Origin: Lunularia cruciata
Taxonomy: Eukaryota > Streptophyta > Marchantiopsida > Lunulariales > Lunulariaceae
Length of the DNA stretch: 64,000 nt
Assembly: GCA_948567375.1 (NCBI GenBank)
Contig: OX419759.1
Location: forward strand, 42,870,593 to 42,934,592
Direction: 5' to 3'
Shown here: piece after piece, positions 24,050 through 35,600 of the stretch
How positions within the stretch are numbered: position 1 is the first letter of the stretch
How the letters are laid out: every line of letters starts with the position of its first letter
Program-made: the position numbers and the translations under genes
The notes under the pieces: model-generated
Told to the model about the DNA's origin: nothing
Database searches by the model: none
Seen by the model: the letters and a program-made list of their open reading frames with translations, nothing else

Positions 24050-26250
24050 CACTTACAAAAGTCTAAAGTTTGAGAGACACTTACAGTGATCACCTTTCTC
24101 CCACCTCAGAACAGAGAAGTCAGACTCCTTTGTCTCTGTGCTAGGAAATATAGTTGCAACACCACCACAAAACTCAACTAAGTTTGGAAACCGAGAACTG
24201 AGTAAGGTCCAAGCATTGTCAAACAATGTCTTTTGGTTACAACCATCAAAGCCCTCATGCAACACTAGCTCATTGTGATAAGCTAGAAGAAGAGCTTTAT
24301 GCTCATCGGCAATGACATCTATTTGTGTGGCCGAGTATCGATGCTGCAAGCAAAAGCTCTGTCTACGAGCCTTGCAAATGAAGTCGGCAGCAGACATGCG
24401 AACAAGCTCTTGCGGTAAAGCAAGTGGTAGTGCAAGTGGATCGATGAACGGGCGGTTGTCTGCATTGCGCTGCACGAGGATTCTCTCAACAAAGACTAGA
24501 CCAACATCTTGCAACAACTCGTTACGGTCCATCTCATTGGTAGCGTCAAGAATGCCTTCAACCCATGATGCGAATCCAACAACAAATTCATGCACATTCC
24601 AAAGTGCAAGTGCATAGCAACCCCTAATGATATGCGTTGTCACATCTAGGACAAAAATCATTTCTGTTGTCAAGGAGCCATTAATACCTAGATCTTCAAT
24701 GAAGGTGCCAATGAGAGCACCGAGCTCCACTTGCTGTTGTGATAATAGGGTCTAGCCTTGAATCTTACAAAAAAAATTTGGCGCTGTTCACTGTGAAGGT
24801 ATCCATGGCAAGAAGGTACACCCACCAAAGTCAAGGCGAGGCACTCATAGGCTGCTTCGAATCAATATAGGCTAGGAGCTCAGGCCGGTGTAAGCTAGGA
24901 ACCAAGTTGTAACCTTGCCTGTAGAAAGCCATGGGTTTACAACACGGGGGCATGTTGTACTCATTTCTGCAATCAGGTTCTGTTGTCACGTGAGATGTGA
25001 AATGAAACCCGTCATCACATAGAAGAAGTGCTCCTTCACAACTACATTCATGATATGCTGCATAACTAGATCAAGCTGATGCTCTCCGCACCAAATTTGG
25101 ATCAGATCACAATCATTGTGAAGTTCTCCTTGAAGCTTTATCACAATGCCAACAACACGTCCGATCATATTTCAAGCTCCATCGCTTGACACGCCAAGAA
25201 GAAAAATTCTCCAATCAGTGCAAAGTACATGAAGAAACTGAGAAATCATGTTGAACATGACTTTGCTTGTGTGTCAGTCAAAAATTGGCAATATACACCC
25301 GTGCAGGTTGCCAACAACGCCCTTATTCTCCACATACACAAAAAGACAAACATCCAAATATGATGTGCTCTAGTACGATGCTGAGTCTAGTGCTAACAAA
25401 AATGCACAAGTTTTCTTCAGTAGCTCTAACAGGTGTTGAAAGTTGGCGGCACAAGCTATCCTAACAAAGCTACTGACATTCTCACGAGAGCAAGATCGCA
25501 ACGACGGAGTAGATAGGACTTCATATGTCTCGCTGATGATGTTTGTTGTCATGCAAAATGATGCTCCACACACAACATATCAAATGGCAAGGTTGAAGAG
25601 CTGTGTTTTGTGATTTTACAATTGTGACTGTATAGGAAGAAGGCACTTTGTCACTATCTATTGGCTCGTTGGGTTTGAAAACTACCAATGCTCGCTGCTT
25701 TGCCTTCACAGCATTTGCACGGTGGTTAGCAACCACAATTGCACATTCGTCCTCACTCCCAAATGCAGGCTCTTGCTCGTCATCATTGTCAACATCATTG
25801 GTCTCATCCTCCACTAAATACATCATCTCACCAACAATTACTTCAATGATTCTTTTATCGATGATGAAGACAATCTCACGATTTCCCGTAGCTTCAGAGA
25901 CAAAGTGAGCCCTAAGAGTGCTTTTGAAAGGGACCTCGACCTCATCAAAGAAATGCTCTTGCTCCAATTTTGATTGCAGCTTTTCATACTATCCAAATTT
26001 GAGAGAGTGTTACTTCTTCATGTGAAACTCAATGTTGTTGTACCAAAATGGTGCACTCCACCTTGCACGTTAGTTGTGACCTTGCGTTTTGCACCAAGAT
26101 TTTCCTCACGACCAAACATGATGCCAGAAAGACATTGCACCCGGTTGATAGCTGAAGTAGAAATACAATGGGAGACAACTTTCAAACCATATTTAGCATC
26201 ATTGGTCTTGATGTAGGCAGAGTTGCGCTTATTCTTCGACATTGAGCTTG
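24050..26250 (-). pseudogene. hAT-like transposase remnant
   Basis: Minus-strand coding remnants in the order expected of a hAT transposase of the type common in plants and oomycetes. An acidic N-terminal region (about 25521-25967) is followed by VRIACAANFQHLLELL and AFLLALDSASY (about 25370-25480), a GVSSDGA-like motif interrupted by a stop just before NMIGRVVGIV (about 25140-25185), WCGEHQLDLVMQHIM (about 25045-25095), and a C-terminal block (about 24090-24730) with RFPNLVEFCGGVATIFPSTE and ESDFSVLRWEKGD, which resembles the hAT C-terminal dimerisation region. The aspartates in LALDSAS and SSDGA are candidate DDE residues. No continuous frame links the blocks. Confidence 0.8.
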
Positions 26251-26323
26251 ACGTAGGCAGAGTTGTGCTTGTTCGTCCAACATTGAAGTTGATGCAGGCA
26301 GAGCTGCGCTTGTTCTTCAACAA
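26213..26323 (-). repeat. Tandem repeat, period about 41 bp, in the hAT element
   Basis: Three diverged copies start at 26213, 26253 and 26294 (core GTAGGCAGAGTTG or GCAGGCAGAGCTG). On the minus strand they encode a repeated NKR-S-AY-like peptide at the N-terminal side of the transposase remnant. Confidence 0.85.
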
Positions 26324-26806
26324 GCAAACAGGGAAGAAGAGCAAGAGAGATCGAGAGATTGATACCCGAGAAGTCCCAAAGAGGTCGTGGAAGGAGATAA
26401 CGAGGAGCACCGGTTTCTTAGAACGGAGGAAGAATTCAACTTTGGAGAAATGGCATCAGTAGTTGTGAATCAGACAAGCAAACATGGAAGAAGAGCAGAG
26501 GAAATTGAAAGACTAATACCCGAGAAATCCCAAAGAGGTCATGGAAGAAGATGACAAGGAGCAGAAGGTGTACCAGTTTCTTAGAACAGAAGAAGGATTC
26601 AACTTCGGAGAAATGGCATCAGTAGCTGAGAATCAGACAAGCGAACAGGGAAGAAGAGCAGGGGAGGAAATTGAGGGACTGATACACAAGAAGTCCCAAA
26701 GAGGTCGTGGAAGAAGACGACAAGGAGCAGAAGGTGTACCAGTTTCTTAGGACGGAGGAACAATTCAACTTAGGAGAAATGGCATCAATGGTTCTGAGTC
26801 AGACCG
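26324..26806. repeat. Tandem repeat, period 154-166 bp, in the hAT element
   Basis: Three copies begin at 26324, 26478 and 26641, each with GGAAGAAGAGCA, GAAATCCCAAAGAGGTC or a close variant, TTTCTTAGAACGGAGGAAG or a variant, and GAGAAATGGCATCA. The copies are open in one plus-strand frame (KVYQFLRTEE repeated), but no gene model is supported. The array lies between the transposase 5' side and the right end. Confidence 0.9.
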
Positions 26807-27291
26807 GGGATACTCTTCTGAGAGGAGTGTCTGAAGGTACTGGCCTTGCCCCCGCGTGTGCCACTCAAGTTGATGAATTTCACGAACAAATGCAACCTTG
26901 TTAGTGTTCTGGATTCGTGCATGAATGTACTCATGCCTACATACCGCATATGCGTGTTGTCGTGGCCTCCTTGATGAAGTTGTGAAGGATGAGCGAGCGC
27001 GCCTCGATGGAAGAAACACTTCGTGCTCATATGGTTATTTGCTCGCAATTCAATCACGCTGCTCGGGCAGACCCCCTCATTCAGCTGGCGGCCGTTGCAG
27101 AGCTTATGCGCCAGATGCTCTGTGCAAGAGCGGGAGTAATCCTGGCTCGCCCAGGGGATCTCCCAAACGCCACTGGAGTTCGAGCTTAGGATTAGTGCAG
27201 TTTAATGTGGTTTTGCCATGGTGCGCACGGACCTTAATTAAGGCGTCTCACATGAATTAATTTAGGTTAATTAGGCGTCGGATACCCTACC

Positions 27292-27312
27292 CGCCTATTA
27301 TAAGCAGGCCTG
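27292..27312 (-). repeat. Right terminal inverted repeat of the hAT element
   Basis: Exact 21-base reverse complement of the left inverted repeat at 23786-23806. Confidence 0.95.
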
Positions 27313-27320
27313 ATCATGCT
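27313..27320. repeat. Right target-site duplication of the hAT element
   Basis: ATCATGCT; pairs with 23778-23785 at 7 of 8 bases. Confidence 0.85.
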
Positions 27321-29675
27321 TCACCTTAAGTGAATTCTAATTCTTATCATCTACCTTCAGAATCGAACCTTTCTCTTGCTTTCTGGTCGGTCTGTGACCT
27401 CTGGATGCCTTCGGCATTCTTGGCGCGATCTCGTAGTTGGGTATCCAATAAATAAATTAGACTAAAAAGCAAACAAAATACCAACTATGATAGTCTCTCA
27501 AAAACATCATTTTCATTTAGTAGATCCCAGCCCATGGTCTCTTTTGGGTTCACTCGGAGCTTTGGCAAGCGCTCTCATGTACTCTTTCGTCCTTTCACGC
27601 TCTTCAAGATCCTGGGAGGCTTGAAGTTGGGAGAACATCAACTTAAACGGTGTTTCAAAGGTTTTAGTCCGAGATTTATCAAGAAGGTTCCTTAATTGTT
27701 ACGGAACTCCTCATTCGGGTTTTCCACCGTGATGTCCCTTTCCCCTTCAGAATGGGACACCAAATGTCAACTTCATTCAGAAGATCCGCAATACGGTGTG
27801 ATTCATGGGTTTTGATCGGGATTTGATCCCGAAAGGCTATTAGAAAGAGTTTTGTCACTGAGCTTACCAGCCATCCATATGGGAGTCGACTATCGCTGAG
27901 GTTCCAATCAACTAAGTTCGGAGATCGTAGGATAGTAATTGGTCGTTGGTGTCTACAGAGATTTTTCGTCCTGCAGTCTGCAATAAACTTTTGGCTACCA
28001 ATCGTGCATTGTACTTGTTTCAAATATTCTTTATGCCATTATTGGTACTTTACTCGTACTATTTACTGATCAGCTTGCAAGTTTCTATATCATGTCGGAA
28101 GCGATGGAATTTTATAATTCGATCGGAGGAGATGCTTCCTAGCAGATAAGAATCCTCCCTACTGACAAATACATGAGAGCGGGATTTCTTGTAGATTCGT
28201 GTGCAGATAGTTCGCCAACTGCCACTGAACACTAAGAAAATGCTCTGTGCAAAAATCTGGAGGTTTCACTTTACCTACTAGTTGTAAGTGATTGTATGAA
28301 GGCAACAAATGTGTTTCATCTGGTGTTGTGTTTCGAGAAACCAAGTAGTCCCGGCTGCACTGTCGTGCAAGAAACCAAGTCGGTGAGCAGTCAAATATAT
28401 CTTCAACACTGCAGTACCACAGAACCGGTAGATCTATAGATTCGGATTGTCGTAGCGATGCTGTATACATCTGTACTCACATGGTACATTACAGGGGAGT
28501 ACAGAACAGGGTTTCTTGGATGCTTGTTTCGTTGATGAATATGATATTACTCAGTCGTCACTAGGATACTAAATTAAGTTTGTTTTATTGCGGAAAAAGT
28601 TTGTAGGAGAGTGGGCATGTGCAGTATCCGTTGCTTGGTCCACAGATAGTTATGGGAATATCCATGGTTCGACAGAAGATATTTGAGTAATGGGAGCAGA
28701 AGCCGTTCATGGGACGGAGGATCCAGAACCCACTTAGGACTAAACTGGGAATATGTATATGAGAAATACAAGCAATTAAATATGCAAAAAAGTAAAGGAT
28801 GCGAAATAAAACGAAGCGATGTAAGCAAGCAAATTCAGTGCGGAACATAACGGAAACCGTTAGAAAACAGAAGCGAAAATAGATAAATTTCATGATTATC
28901 ATGATACTCATGGTTCCAACAGAAAATATGTCAAGGTATTCACAAGTGGTACGCTCTTCAAGCGCTGGTGGAATTGATGCCACAAGCCTGATGCTCAGAA
29001 CTTTTATATTCGACAATTGCATGTTAGAAAGATAGAGAGACTAGTTTACTTGTTTAGGACTTCCATTGAGTACACTGTCATCTTTAATATCAACCCCTAT
29101 CTATGATACAAACGAGTTCGTGCTGGTCAGTTCGCAATAGAATTTATACTCTGCTATCGAACTCAGCCTGGAGCGTTACTGAAAGAACGCTTTCTACAGT
29201 GAAAACATGTTTCCTTCGAACTTTTATGGCTGTGTTCGAGCGGGTACTCAAGGATCCAAAAGAATGGTCGTGTGAACTACACCTGCAGGGCAAATTTGGA
29301 TAATAACAACTATTCGTGTCAAAAAATCTTCACACAAGTTTCCGGCTGCTGCACGGTACGGGCCCATCACCTAAAAGTGAAAACATAGCATAGTATGAAA
29401 AGTAAAGCTCTTCCCCGGAGGAGTTTACTCGGCAAGGCTTGTCCAGTTCTTGATAGAAGTGTTCGTAACAAAAAGGATACCCGCCGCCGCCGGCAACTTC
29501 ATGCGAATGTTAGAGATCCTGATTGATGGGCAGTGTGTTCCCTTCTTGGGCTGTAAGATGCCAGGACGAGGGCTTGATCTTTTATGGATTCCATAACAAT
29601 TGAGAGTGGTATCATTCCAGTTGCAATAAGAAGCCCGAATAAATGGCTAGATCTGTGAATCCGCAGCCCCAACTT
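27321..29675. other. Spacer downstream of VPS35L; no gene recognised
   Basis: Open frames up to about 115 codons occur (for example 27679-28023 on the minus strand) but match no family I recognise. The part next to 29676 should hold the VPS35L 3' untranslated region. A short dispersed repeat copy is at 28663-28932. Confidence 0.4.
28663..28932. repeat. Dispersed hairpin-core repeat, copy X, with flanking direct repeats
   Basis: The core GAGCAGAAGCCGTTCATGGG near 28694 is followed by ATCCAGAAC and recurs in two VPS35L intron copies. The core holds a short stem (CCGTTC pairing with GGACGG). The copy is flanked by direct repeats of about 24 bases starting CATGGTTC at 28663 and 28909, like a retroposition target duplication. 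Confidence 0.65.
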
Positions 29676-32600
29676 CTACAGCTGAAGACCTCTTCGCTGA
29701 CCGAGTTGCCGTGTTGCTCGCAAGTAGGGATCGGTCTTTGGAAGTGATGATGATGCCTTCTTGAACAAAGTGGTGCAAGTATCTCCAACTCTTTCTACCT
29801 GTAACCACATCAGATGAGTAAGGTAACGAATGAAACCAGCTGTCAATCGTAATAACAATATTAAGAAAGAGGAGAACTTTTTCTATCAGACTGGGATGGA
29901 AATTAGGAAATCAATTTTTCCCCAGAATAAGAGCAAGAGTAAGAGTCCTGTGGACTTACATCCAATAATTGCAGAAGAGCAGTACATGCGTCCAACGCCT
30001 GAACTCCTTGCTGAGCCTGCATGGGAAGATTGAGTAAGAACGGGAACATTTGACCACAAATCGAGGAGTCCAGCCCAATAGCCTGCTATGCGGCTTTTAC
30101 TGGAATCATCTTGAGGCAGAGCGATAAAAGCAAAAGCGGAAATCTTATCTGATTTCCGAGCGTAACCAAAAGTATGTCCCGGTTTATAAATTGGTTGGAC
30201 AATCAGTAGATTCTTTTCTACTTGGCTTCAAAGCTTTCAGTGGTACTTACATACTCAGCACCGTCGCTCGGGACTGCAACAATCTTCTCTATTAAGGTTT
30301 CAGTAAGAGTTTCCAGCTCATGGTGATATGACTCGTCTCCGTAGAACATGAGATCATTATTATCCACCTTGCAAAGTGACGAATATCGAAAACAGTAAAA
30401 ACGTCAAGAACCAAGAACGATATCAGCTTAAGGCATGGTGAATGGCTAGCACAACGACTTCTTAGACGTAAGAAGAACGACATTTATGCATCCTAAAGTG
30501 AAAGGCAAATACTTGCAGCGCCATACTTGACTATTTTGTATATGATACGGCAGACGTTCTTGCGCCAGTGCAGCCAACATTGCCAGCACACCGCTTAGTA
30601 CTTGTATCCTCCTCCGTCCTGGTGTCAACCTGAATATGCCAATCACCTCTGTCAAATATCTGGAATATTGACGTCATAGTCCACAAGCCCTCTCTCCCTT
30701 GCCTGTCCTGTCATATATGTTCTCCATGAATTCCCTCAATTTAATCAGCTCTTTGGTGAATACTGAAGGCAAGAATATATGGCACCCTACAACAGAAGAT
30801 ACAATCCAGGGATAATTCAACAATTCCACGCTTCCATTAAGGTGACAAGGAGCTACCATGGCTGGGTTTCCAGAACGTTGAGAAGACCTTTTACGATGTA
30901 AAATCCTCCATGTTCAGGATGTCCTAATCAGAAAAGGCATGCCAAATACGTCAGAGGTCCACAAACCAACTTCTTGTAACACACGTTCTGTGCGTGGAAA
31001 TAGATTACGACACTTGGATGCATACAACAGTAGCTACGGTAAGTATGGCAAGTGGACAACTAGTCCGGAAGATTTGATCAGCTTTTCTTCCGTGACGTTG
31101 GCAACAATGGCACGACTTTGGTAGTCTAGTGGCTTGAAAATTTGGGGCCTGCACTGTTCGGAGTGATGGTTTTCTAAGTAGCGGTATATCCGGCAGCACT
31201 GGAGTGCAACCAATTGGTACGAGCGAAAGTGAAAGGAAAATAACATGTGAAAGCATTTATAATTCGTAGAGGACTTGGAGAAGGAAAGCCAACCTGGCAT
31301 CACTACAAGGAATGCGGTCAGCTTCATCAGAAATATAGATATGCCTTCGCTGTCCCCAACTTTGGCATCTGCGCAGGCATGATAAAAGTTACTACGTAGT
31401 ATTGGTTAGCTGGATTAATAATCAGCACATAACCAGTGAAAACCTCCGGCCTGACTTATGCTTCCGCTCGTACGATCAGGCGAGAATGGCTGCTACAGGC
31501 ATTGAGATCTGATCCCTATGAGATAGCTCTTCATGACTTTATCTTGAGCTTGTGAAGCGACACGTTATGTTCGCTTCACTGCGACTCATTCCCTGCAAGT
31601 GCAGACTCAAGTACTGTAGGTCCTTGTAGACTTTCCACCGGGAAAAGGACCATATTCTTTCTTGCAAGCCTGTTCAGGCAAGCATTTCACGGCAAAGTTT
31701 CAAGTGATTCATCATTGCGCTAACAGATCATGATAAGTACCATGGCAAATGCAGGTGGTTTCATATATCGTACCGTTGTTACTTGTGACATCTTGAAGAC
31801 TCGTGAGAGCGCTTTTAACGGAACTCTCTGCGTGTGATGGTAGCGCGTTCATCAAAGCCACCTGATGAAAGCAGTCATATCTTCGGCTGTCAACAGAATT
31901 GAGGCACACAACATCCAATAATGATGGCTAAGCTGAGCATAGCTATAAACCACGGAAGAGGGAATGTTAAACTTCATCATTAACTCCTGAAATAGTCCCA
32001 TACCTCCGCAGTCTCCAAGAACAGATTGATGCGCGTTACCACGCTGTTAATTGATGGGATAGTTATCTCATTGAATGTGACACAAGCCTTGACGAAGTCA
32101 GTGGTCCGCTTGTTGTGAGAACCTTTCACCAGTCTTAAGGTCATCATTGCAAGTCTATTGCTGGCATGGATGACCGTCACCTGTATCAAAAATGCCACTA
32201 CCACGTCATTTTGTACTTCACTTTTGCTCCTCCTACACTGTAGAACTGCTCTGAACACGTAACACATCTGCAGTCCTCAATATTGGCTGGTCACGGGGTC
32301 ATGAAGCCGAGTGTTTCCGGAAGTCAAGTTTGAAGTCAAGTTGTCAAGTTTTAAGTGATTGAATGAAGTTAAGTTTCTCCTGGATTATATGCATTCGAAA
32401 CGACTTATTTCAGGTTTCCACTGCTGATAATCGCGATAATCGGCGTGTTTCATTTTCATGATTCCTAGCATTAACAATATTTTTCATCATAAGAATGTTG
32501 AAGATCTGACAGAAATAGTTAAGACTAACTGACTCACTCTTAGAGAGTCCATGTCTGCGAACGTTCCTCGGCAGTCCACCAAGAAAGCTAGGTGCTGTTC

Positions 32601-35600
32601 CAGATCACGACCAAAGTTCACCTGCCACCAACCCAATCGTGACATGAAGAGACTCTCACACCAGACCCACTATAATCGATTGAACATCTCTCTTCATTGT
32701 CTGCTCCTATTGACGCAAGTATGAAAGCTGGTTCTCCCGTCAGCTCCTACTGACTTTTACCGGTTTAACAATGTATCTAATCTCATACAAGCAACGGACA
32801 CTGAAGGGGAAGGTAGCCAGAACCAGCTCAGATTAGTACCTGCTAAAAGAGAATCTTACCAGCTGCACGTAACGAACTATAAGGCGAGTAATTTGACGAC
32901 GGTCATCATCGCTGCTTAGGCTGTCTAGAGAGTCATGTAAAACCCGCGCAGCTTCAAATATAAAATGTCTTGTCACTGGATCTCGCACCTGTTGATTACT
33001 CCTGATATACAACGCGATCTTCAGAACATAAGATCCCATTTAAAGCTGGCTTGAAGCATCTCTAACATAGAAACCCAGAATGTGTCGAAGTTCGCAAAAT
33101 TTACTGCACTGTCGATTTTGTGTCTCAGCCGTCTCTTGCATTAGATCATTTCCGCCGTCCTCAACCATAAACCTTAGATACTTTGATCATTGACACGTCT
33201 CCAATTTGGAAGGAATAAAGAGAAATGAGGACAGAAGTCGTTCATCGAACGGGAGATCCAGAACTCATTGAATGCAAATGAGATGCAAGATATGTAAAGT
33301 ATACACGATTGCGAACATCTGATCGAATGATAGCATAAATAAACGTAACCTAGAAACATGTCAAGAGTAACATCTATATAAAATTAGCATGCATCGAAAA
33401 AATCGGAAGCAGAACAACAGTGCATGTAGAGAAAAAGTCAACTGGAAAAGCAACGACTTGACGAGTCAGACGAGAAAGATTAAGATAAATTGAAGTCGTG
33501 AATCAATGTAGAAGCCAGGAAATCGAAAGTCGTGGAAGATCCGTGAGTCAGCCCGAGAGTATGAAATCGCTCAGAGAACGAGGGCAGTAGAGGGAAGCAT
33601 TAGAGGACAAGATATAGATAATACCGCAGCATGTGCTATGAACACAAGAGTCCTAAAACACCAAAAACACAGAGGGAAGCAGAAAGGCGGTCATAGTGCA
33701 CCTCCACGAAAGCACGTACTACTTCATCAGTGCCAAACGCAGTGCCGAAGTAGCTGGGCGAATGCCAGTACCCCTCGTACCGAGTTTCTATTCGAAAGCT
33801 CATGAGTGCCAAGGCAAATCTCCAATTTGGAAGGGATATTGGTAGGTAAGAGCAGAAGCCGTTCTAGGAACGGGTGATCCAGAACTCATTAAGTGCATAT
33901 GAACGGTAAACAAGATATGCCCAACGATCAATGCGAGAATAGTGATAAATCCGAAAGTAGAATGCATCGAATGTAACCTGAAGCAAAGGCATAATTGCAG
34001 CATATCGAGAACAACATATATCACTCTATATCTAAAGAACTAGTAAACAACGTGTATTCCATACCGGCTATGCAATAGAATTCGAGAAATATAAAACATT
34101 GGGCAACTGACCACCTATAAGCTACGCATGAACGAAGAAAAATAAGCTGTAGTCTGGAGTCGGGTAGGAACACTGGAGATCGAAAGTCAAGTCTCCAATT
34201 TGGAAGCGATAGTGCAGACGTCTTAAACCTCAAAGAGACAAGAATCTACGGAAACTTCTTTCACTCATGAGTAAGACACCACCTGGAAACAACCGACAGT
34301 ATTCTTTTGTAGACGGAAATTCGGACATCTCCGTACAGAACATCGAGAATATCCACAAAGTGGGCCTGGAGTACAGAGGAAACACATGCTTCGCTGTATT
34401 AGTATTCACTGGAGTAAGTTGCATGAAGGAAACTTAGCAGAGGCCTTCTAGTAAACTTTGATGTCCACCTCCAACTTGGGTTTGGCACTCGGCCACTACT
34501 CGACTCTGAAACCCAATCAGTATCTGGTTACTAACAGTCAATGATCAAAACGTGGTGCTGATGCAGAACAATCGCATGGAGTTCAAGAGCTCTTACGAGT
34601 GTTAACACGTGACTAAGGTCGGTATAATGAGTAACCAACTTGAAGACTATAGACTCCAAGGATACAAGCACTCCATCGTTGACTTCACCTTTCCGCACAT
34701 GCCTGATAATGTCCCGTAGAATAATGCCAAGTTCCACTTCCTGATATCAAGCAGCGAATGAGTATTTGACAAGAGAGTTCATTACCGGAAAAGGAACTAC
34801 CAAACGGTTATAGACTGTGCTGCAAACTAGCATGTCCTCTCTACTTACCGAGCAATTCTGTAATATGTACTCAACAAAGACATCCGCGACCGATAGGTAT
34901 TCTCCCAGGTCTGTGTACTTCATTACAACCTACAAGTGCAGGAAGTAAGAAGCAAGGCACGGAAAGTAATCAATTGATAGTGAACCCGGCGGTAACTTAT
35001 TCCCAGAAATCTTTTCGAGGGCATGAAAATCTACCATCAAATCCAGATCTCCAGAGCTCAAAGAAGGAACAAAAGATTGCTATAACCTACAACACCAACT
35101 ATAAGGCATTCACGTACTGTCAACTCACTCATCCATAAAAGCGATTACCGAATCCCATATCCTTACCCTCCACACGTCGTTCAGGACCGTCAGACGGAAT
35201 TCCCGGGGTGGACTGCATTCGCAAAGCTTTAAACCCAACAACCGGTAGTTCATGTACTGGGGTAGACACAACCAAAAAACTACTGAGATACAGCAGAAAT
35301 TCTAGAGTTGCAAAATCTTCTGCTGGAAAAGATAGTGGCAGATAGATTCCTCCAATACAATAAACCAAACCAAAGAGCAGGGATTCAAGGAAATACTATA
35401 AACCAATACAATAAACCAAAGAGTAGCGATTCAAGGAAGATAGAAAGCGAGCAACTTGTAGAAGACGTGTACGTGCACGGTGTAAACACGTGACGTGAAT
35501 CAAGCTGAATCCGATGTCATTATGATTGACCGCTATTGTACAGCTTGATTGGACTTAGACAGAGAATCATTGTGCAGGCTCACCTGAGGCATCGAGAGGT

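Larger units (their letters stand above)
23786..27312 (-). mobile_element. hAT-superfamily DNA transposon, complete ends, decayed transposase
   Basis: A 3527-bp element bounded by perfect 21-bp terminal inverted repeats beginning CAGGCCTGCTTATAATAGGC and flanked by an 8-bp target duplication with one mismatch. Weaker inverted similarity continues inward (AATTACCTAAATTA on the left, AATTAACCTAAATTAA on the right, read inward). The minus strand encodes a degraded hAT-type transposase. Two tandem arrays sit near the transposase 5' side. Near-identical duplications and perfect inverted repeats suggest a fairly recent insertion, but the transposase is not intact, so the copy probably moved using a transposase supplied by another element or decayed after insertion. 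Confidence 0.92.

Noticed and set aside
26324-26806. A protein-coding gene made of the repeated KVYQFLRTEE frames
   Set aside because: The open frame is produced by tandem repetition inside a transposon and shows no start, splice or family support.
26324-26806. CRISPR-like array
   Set aside because: Units are about 160 bp and contiguous without spacers, and the setting is a plant nuclear genome.
27679-28023. A 114-codon minus-strand frame as a gene
   Set aside because: No recognisable domain and no supporting neighbours.
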